DNA from: Apostichopus parvimensis
Taxonomy: Eukaryota; Echinodermata; Holothuroidea; Aspidochirotida; Stichopodidae
DNA length: 24,238 nucleotides
NCBI GenBank assembly: GCA_000934455.1
Contig: JXUT01149063.1
Location: 1-24,238 of the forward strand
Direction: 5' to 3'
Positions 19,440 to 24,238 of this stretch are shown here, piece by piece (position 1 is the first letter of the stretch; each line of letters begins with the position of its first letter). A program made the translations under genes and the position numbers. The notes beneath the pieces are model-generated. The model searched no databases. It was not told the origin of the DNA and saw only the letters and a list, made by a program, of their open reading frames with translations.

Positions 19440-20240
19440 TGGACCTTGTGTCATAATTTACAATGTTCACACTTTCCCTAGTTATTCCATCTTTTCTTAT
19501 TCAGGCATGTTAAGCAGCCCCCAATTCCTACTGTTTCCTTTGCAATTACAATATCAGCCCTGGGATCTGATAGCCTCGCCACATTGACTCATGTATTTCT
19601 TCGCCTCACTGAAATCATACACACAAAGGACTGGGAAGACATGCAACATTTGAAACATTCTGTTAATACACAACCTTGGGCATTAAAACATGACCTAGAC
19701 TTCTCAAACTTGGGACATATTAAAAACAAGAGTTCTCTAATTCACCCTGTTTCGTCTCTCTTTCGAGGCCATCGCCGAGGGCCCCTCCTTCTATTTCATT
19801 TTCAATTACAGCAACAACTGCTCTGGGATTGACAAACAGGAAATTAGGAAGGATGGATGCTTTAGATGTGAAGTGTCGATAGCCGAGGAAATTAAAAAGA
19901 GAGACCCACCCACAATAGCTCTCTCCATCTGGTTATCGAGCGATACAGAATCTTGTTGGTTATAGATTATAAGTCAAAGACTACAAAACAACTCTAAAAT
20001 CGGGAAAGGTTTTAAACGGTGAAGCTTTCTATCGGAATATTTTAGGGCGACCAAATTATTTGACGCTCGGAATCTCAATCTTCGGCTGATCAAGTTGTTG
20101 TCATGATTGCGTTTATTGTCTGGGGAGATCTTCATAAGTAGGAATATCCATCAACAAAATAAATGCTGATGACATTGAGGAGGGACTTGTATTAAATCTA
20201 GAAAAAGACTGAGTCTGAGGGATATTTTCTTTTTCAGTTG
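19440..20240. promoter_or_regulatory. Repeat-poor, CpG-richer island (candidate regulatory DNA)
   Basis: This is unique-looking sequence between two tandem arrays. It carries many CpGs (e.g. tcgaggccatcgccgagggc, gtcgatagccgag, atcgagcgatac) and ETS/GATA-like words such as aggaaattaggaagg. A minus-strand acceptor-like site (caatcccag at about 19812) opens about 35 codons with no recognised similarity. It could be an enhancer, a promoter or an untranslated first exon; sequence alone cannot decide. Confidence 0.3.
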
Positions 20241-20346
20241 AATTTCACAATTAGTGTGGAGTATGTATATAATTACTAAGTTCTAAGACTATAAAGTACG
20301 TCCTGTTTATCGAAGAACAGAATATATGCTAAAAAAATATGCTACG

Positions 20347-20715
20347 TGCAAATTTATGTAACTTTGATAGATGAACAGTAACATGTATATATAGCTGAAT
20401 ATATAGCTGTTGTAGCTATTTGAAATGCTAATTTATGTAACTTATACATGTTCAGTACTATATAGCTGTATATAGCTCTTGTAGCTATTTGAATTGCAAA
20501 TTGATGCCACTTAGATACATGTACAGTAATATATAGCTGTATATTCCTGTTGTTGCTATACCAATTGCAAATTGACACAATTCCAATACATGTAGAGTAA
20601 AACATAGCTGTATATACCTGTTGTAGCTATTTGAAATGCAAATTGATGCTACTTCGATACCTGTACAGTAATATATAGCTGCATATATACCTGTTATAGC
20701 TTGTTTGAAACCCTT
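20347..20715. repeat. ~70-79-bp AT-rich tandem array, about five units
   Basis: The core gcaaattgatgc..actt recurs at about 20348, 20427, 20496, 20567 and 20639. The cores are separated by atacatgtacagtaatatat, then agctgtatata and cctgttgtagctatttgaa. Copies are moderately diverged. The array produces overlapping minus-strand frames of repeating Tyr/Ile-rich peptides that are not genes. Confidence 0.9.
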
Positions 20716-21430
20716 GAAGCCAAATCCAAGAATCTCTTTGTGGACGGAATTGTAGGCAGAAGGCTGTTTTTTTCCTGAATGCGACATTATAGTTCAAGTT
20801 CACTGATATGTACTCAAGATGGTGTTTGCTAAAAATTAATTTCCTACGTATGTTTTGAAGTTTCAATTGCTTCCTGTACCCAGATGTTATAGATTATTTT
20901 TCTAGCATTGTAACTGCTGCAGTAGTTGTACTATAAGCAAACAGTTCCCAACATGTAAATATATATGGTCACGCATGCACGCACGGTGAGAAGTGGATTG
21001 GGGAAACTCAGGCAATAGTATTATACCAATGAAAGGACTAATCAGTGAAAATAAGGCCCAGTAAAAGGGTTTAAAGGGCCTAGTAATGTATGGAAATAGT
21101 GGATGCATGCATGAACTCATTCAGAGAATTAAGGCTGCAATGATAGAGGAGTACTTAAGAGGTGTGCTCGACTGGTGAAATCAGTCAAAAAGGGCTGGTG
21201 GATAAAGGTAAGGGTCCAAAATGTATGGGTATTTCAAATCAAGGGTTCACTGAATGAGCAATTTAGTGAATATTTAGGGAAGGCTTTGAGTGCTTGAAAT
21301 CAAATTGAAAGTTGTGATAATGCATTGTATTAGTTACTGTGTGTTTTACTTGTGATGCTCTTCGATTTACAATGGAGCCAATCAAGCTGGTTGTATATAG
21401 CACTGTAGATTCGTACATGTGTACAGAACA
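20716..21430. other. Non-coding stretch
   Basis: This is AT-rich sequence without tandem structure or supportable exon. Confidence 0.6.
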
Positions 21431-21686
21431 TGCACAGCATGTATGCATAGCAGCTGTATGTATGTATGTGCAGTTATATGTATGCATGTCTGCATAGCAG
21501 CTATATGTATGTATACATAACAGCTATATGTACAGTATGAATGTATGCATAGCAGCTATATGTATGTTTGCAAAGCAGCTATATATGTATGTATGTATAG
21601 CAGCATATATGAAAGTATGTATGCATAGCAGCTATATGTATGTATACATACATAGCAGCTCAATGTGTATGTATGCATAGCAGCTA
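21431..21686. repeat. ~25-30-bp minisatellite (gcatagcagctatatgtatg)
   Basis: About ten variants of catagcagctatatgtatgt spaced 20-30 bp apart lead directly into the TATG array. Unit lengths vary through expansion and contraction of the tatg portion. Confidence 0.9.
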
Positions 21687-21798
21687 TATGTATGTATGTA
21701 TGTATGTATGCGTGTATGTATGTATGTATGTATGTATGTATGTATGTATGTATGTATGTATGTATGTATGTATGTATGTATGTATGTATGTATGTATG
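21687..21798. repeat. (TATG)n microsatellite, about 28 units
   Basis: This is an almost perfect tatg repeat of 112 bp, with one interruption (cg) at 21711-21712. It gives open frames on both strands (Met-Tyr-Val-Cys and His-Thr-Tyr-Ile cycles) that are artefacts. Confidence 0.98.
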
Positions 21799-22630
21799 GT
21801 CTACATACACCCAGTTCAATTACTCACAAGGACATGAATGTGTCAGCTAGTGAAGTTTCTTTGAGGGTAATTAAGGGCTAGGAAGAAGCTTGAGCTATAC
21901 AAATGACACAATTAAGTAGACTGCCCTTTTGTCTTTATTGTTGTAGCACATATATGCATATTCAAATTCAGTTGCAAATTCTTGTTCATGACTATCAAAA
22001 GCCAAATACTTTTTGGAGCACATGCCATAACTGTACAATTAGTCACAGAAACAACTTGCTTTACATGTGAAAAACACACCATATATGCACACAATGCATT
22101 CAACGTGTTTATTAGTATTTAGAAGTAGTTTTAAAGGTACATAATATTCTATAGCTATTGAGAATGACTTTTGAAAACACAGTTTCAATTAACATGGTTA
22201 TAAAAGCTAGATTTCACTTTCATACATAGCATATTAGCGGACTTTCAGAATATACTTCCAAACTTCATCAAATCCATACGTCTGAGGCATACATTTTGTA
22301 GTAATGAAAGAAATTGTTAAAGTGACGTAATTATGAACCAATGCCTCTTTCAAAGCTGGAACAGAAAAGCAGAATCCTTGAGTTATATTATACTACATAC
22401 AGTAACTATTGAAGGGAAAGCAAGGATTGGGGGAGGGGGAGGGATCCTCCAGCAAAATCCCTTAGGATATAAACTTGAAAATGTACATAAAAATACCGCC
22501 CTGCATTGCCAAAATGACCCAGTACTACTCAACCCCCACATGTCCCCAACCAGGACAGTCCGCAAACTGTCGGGTGTGATACTCAAAAGGCTTTCAGAAA
22601 ATCTATCTACAGTTTTCATAGGCTCTTGCA
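21799..22630. other. Non-coding stretch
   Basis: I see no supportable gene. A G-rich patch lies at 22429-22443. Opposed frames at 22333-22638 and 22383-22619 show no recognisable domain. Confidence 0.6.
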
Positions 22631-22670
22631 GACAGTGATCGACAGTGATCGACAGTGATCGACAGTGATC
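22631..22670. repeat. Perfect 10-bp tandem repeat, four copies of gacagtgatc
   Basis: Four exact copies run from 22631 to 22670 with no mismatch, flanked by cttgca and cgaagtcc. Confidence 0.97.
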
Positions 22671-23837
22671 CGAAGTCCATTAGCTAGTTTTCGCAAATAC
22701 TGAGCATCGACTGCGAGGGAGTGGGGCTTTGTGGGTGGTGGCTTATTCTTGATGGGCCTATTAGTCTGTGGTTCGCTGCCCTACACCATCAGGTTGGGGC
22801 AAATATGATTAACGGCAAATTGTACCGTCCAGGTTAAAAGATGGAGGGACCGATACCTTGACCTGCCTGTATTCTCCTTAAAGTGACGGTGAAATATATA
22901 TATTAAAACTAAATTGAGTTATTTTAGATAACTGCAGTGTGAGTAAGAAACCAACCATGCCCCAAAGTACTTAAAGGAATTGTCTGGTGGAAGATTTTGA
23001 TACATTGCCCTTGTAGTTCATATTGTTCTCTTTCTAACCGTTTAAAATACGTCCCCATTCGACATTTTCTTCTTGTAGAAATCTGGTTTTTATAGAGCCA
23101 ACAGTAGCACTGCATGGCAGTCTCTTCATTGTCATACATTAATATGTCACATGATGTTGATAAGACACCTCTGATATCTTCTTAGTTTACACAGTTATAT
23201 ATTCTGACAGGCACGTATATACACACTGTAGTGTACCGTGTCCCCATAGCCATTCCATACCTAACATGTACTGAACAGGTCTGTACATGTAAGCATGTAT
23301 GTTGAAATATATATAAGGCCTATTATCCTCTCCATGAAATGGATCTGAAAATCTCCATGGGTTAAATTCCTCTGCATTAGTGCACACAAAGGTTAGAGAC
23401 TCCAGTGGCCGGTATATATGTGACAATATTCCATACAGTATACATGTCTGTCATAACAAGGCACCATTGATATGTGTATCAGGAAATACCACAGTACTAA
23501 ACAATAACTAAGAAAGGAAATCCTGACTACCATTGTCTGTGGGAAAAAGAAGGATTTTGGATGTTTTATGCATGCATAGAGAAGGCACAAAATCTCCTAC
23601 TGATGAGGCTGTTAAAGCAGTATGATATTTCAAAACATTTATGAACAATTTAAATATTCTCTCAATGTTCCTCTTCTTTTTCAATGTTTTTGGAACACAG
23701 AACCCTTAATACTACTTTCAGTTTATCTACCGTACCTAAAATGCAGAAATCTCCATCTTATATTTATAAGCAAATTGTAAATAAACACAAAAGCTTTGCA
23801 AATGAATATAAAATAAACATGTGCAAACATGTTTACC
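22671..23837. other. Non-coding stretch
   Basis: This is AT-rich sequence with a ttaaaggaattgtctgg motif near 22971, of the kind seen at the ends of small dispersed elements. No exon or ordered repeat is supported. Confidence 0.6.
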
Positions 23838-24216
23838 ACCAGTGGTGGTGCTATATGGGGTGGCATGAGGGGCATTTGCCTCCCCAGATTTCCCCTTGCC
23901 CCCCCCAATTGTCCCCCAACCAGATACCAGGTACTTATCCAAAATATATAGAGCTAGGCTAATCCTTTGTATTAGAAACAGCTTCCAATGCAATAATGTC
24001 AAAAGTTGTCAAATGATACCATCCGTTTGCATCTAAGTCATTTTATTTGTGGACAAATTCCCTACTTAGGGGAGGGGTCACCCCCTTCCCTTAGACCCTC
24101 CCCTATATCAGTGTTATATGTTTTCCCCCCTCCAAAAATAATCCTTGCCCCCGAGTTCCCCCTAGTTTCCCCTGTTTGCCTAGGCTGGTGCCACTATTGT
24201 TCACCACATATAATTC
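23838..24216. mobile_element. C-rich dispersed-repeat-like sequence
   Basis: The stretch begins with the near-palindrome ccaccagtggtgg and carries two C-run blocks in the same orientation (tttccccttgcccccccc near 23889 and ccttgcccccgagttcccc near 24143). It ends with ctggtgccactattgttcac, roughly inverted relative to the start. This resembles a degraded non-autonomous element, but no coding part or clear target duplication is visible. Confidence 0.35.
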
Positions 24217-24238
24217 AGTACATACATATCATGCAGGC

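Noticed and set aside
19733..19812. Minus-strand exon after caatcccag
   Set aside because: The frame is open for about 35 codons, but there is no similarity, a poor donor (CAGG|gtgaat) and no alignment to the PHLDB N terminus.
20354..20866. Overlapping minus-strand frames of 79-100 codons
   Set aside because: They are translations of the ~70-bp AT-rich tandem array and its edge.
21556..21881. Frames made of Met-Tyr-Val-Cys or Tyr-Ile-His-Thr cycles
   Set aside because: They are direct translations of the TATG microsatellite.

Overview
The window looks like animal nuclear DNA from an AT-rich invertebrate genome. It has short phase-consistent exons with GT..AG introns, abundant micro- and minisatellites, long G or C runs and many degenerate repeats. 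I see no bacterial or viral gene organisation. Repeat style and protein divergence fit an invertebrate deuterostome, possibly an echinoderm; that lineage call is an inference and weak.

The only protein-coding gene I can support lies on the minus strand, reading right to left from about 14636 to 25. It is a PHLDB/LL5-family gene (pleckstrin homology-like domain family B). I could build nine exons by hand: 14520-14636, 13785-13908, 13110-13289, 10798-12536, 8951-9082, 7398-7535, 5375-5662, 1753-1863 and 25-111. Together they give one open frame of 972 codons with no internal stop. The phases agree at every junction, and the order matches the vertebrate family: FHA-type domain, long Ser/Pro-rich disordered linker carried on one 1.7-kb exon, a short conserved helix ending in an NICAEY motif, then a long coiled coil. 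The C-terminal part, including the family's PH domain, must lie beyond the left edge. The true start codon is either in the 14520-14636 exon or in an exon I cannot recognise further right.

Region by region: 1-14636 is the gene, with introns of 0.5-3.5 kb. The introns carry a 21-bp minisatellite beside the last visible splice acceptor, a tRNA-Thr-like relic, a 36-38-bp array full of ATTGG boxes, a perfect 15-bp-stem hairpin, G-run repeats touching one splice donor, and degenerate repeats. The 9.6 kb from 14637 to 24238 is upstream or first-intron DNA with no recognisable exon. It holds a three-copy 70-bp repeat, a GGATCC-containing 36-bp satellite, a ~70-bp AT-rich tandem array, a large TATG microsatellite with an adjoining minisatellite, a 10-bp tandem repeat, and C-rich repeat-like sequence at the right end. 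Two CpG-richer, repeat-poor islands (about 15560-16080 and 19440-20240) are the best candidates for promoter or enhancer DNA.

I found no convincing new biological system. The points most worth checking are the gene model, the repeats placed against splice sites, and the two islands. Protein comparisons were made from memory of vertebrate PHLDB1/2, not by database search.
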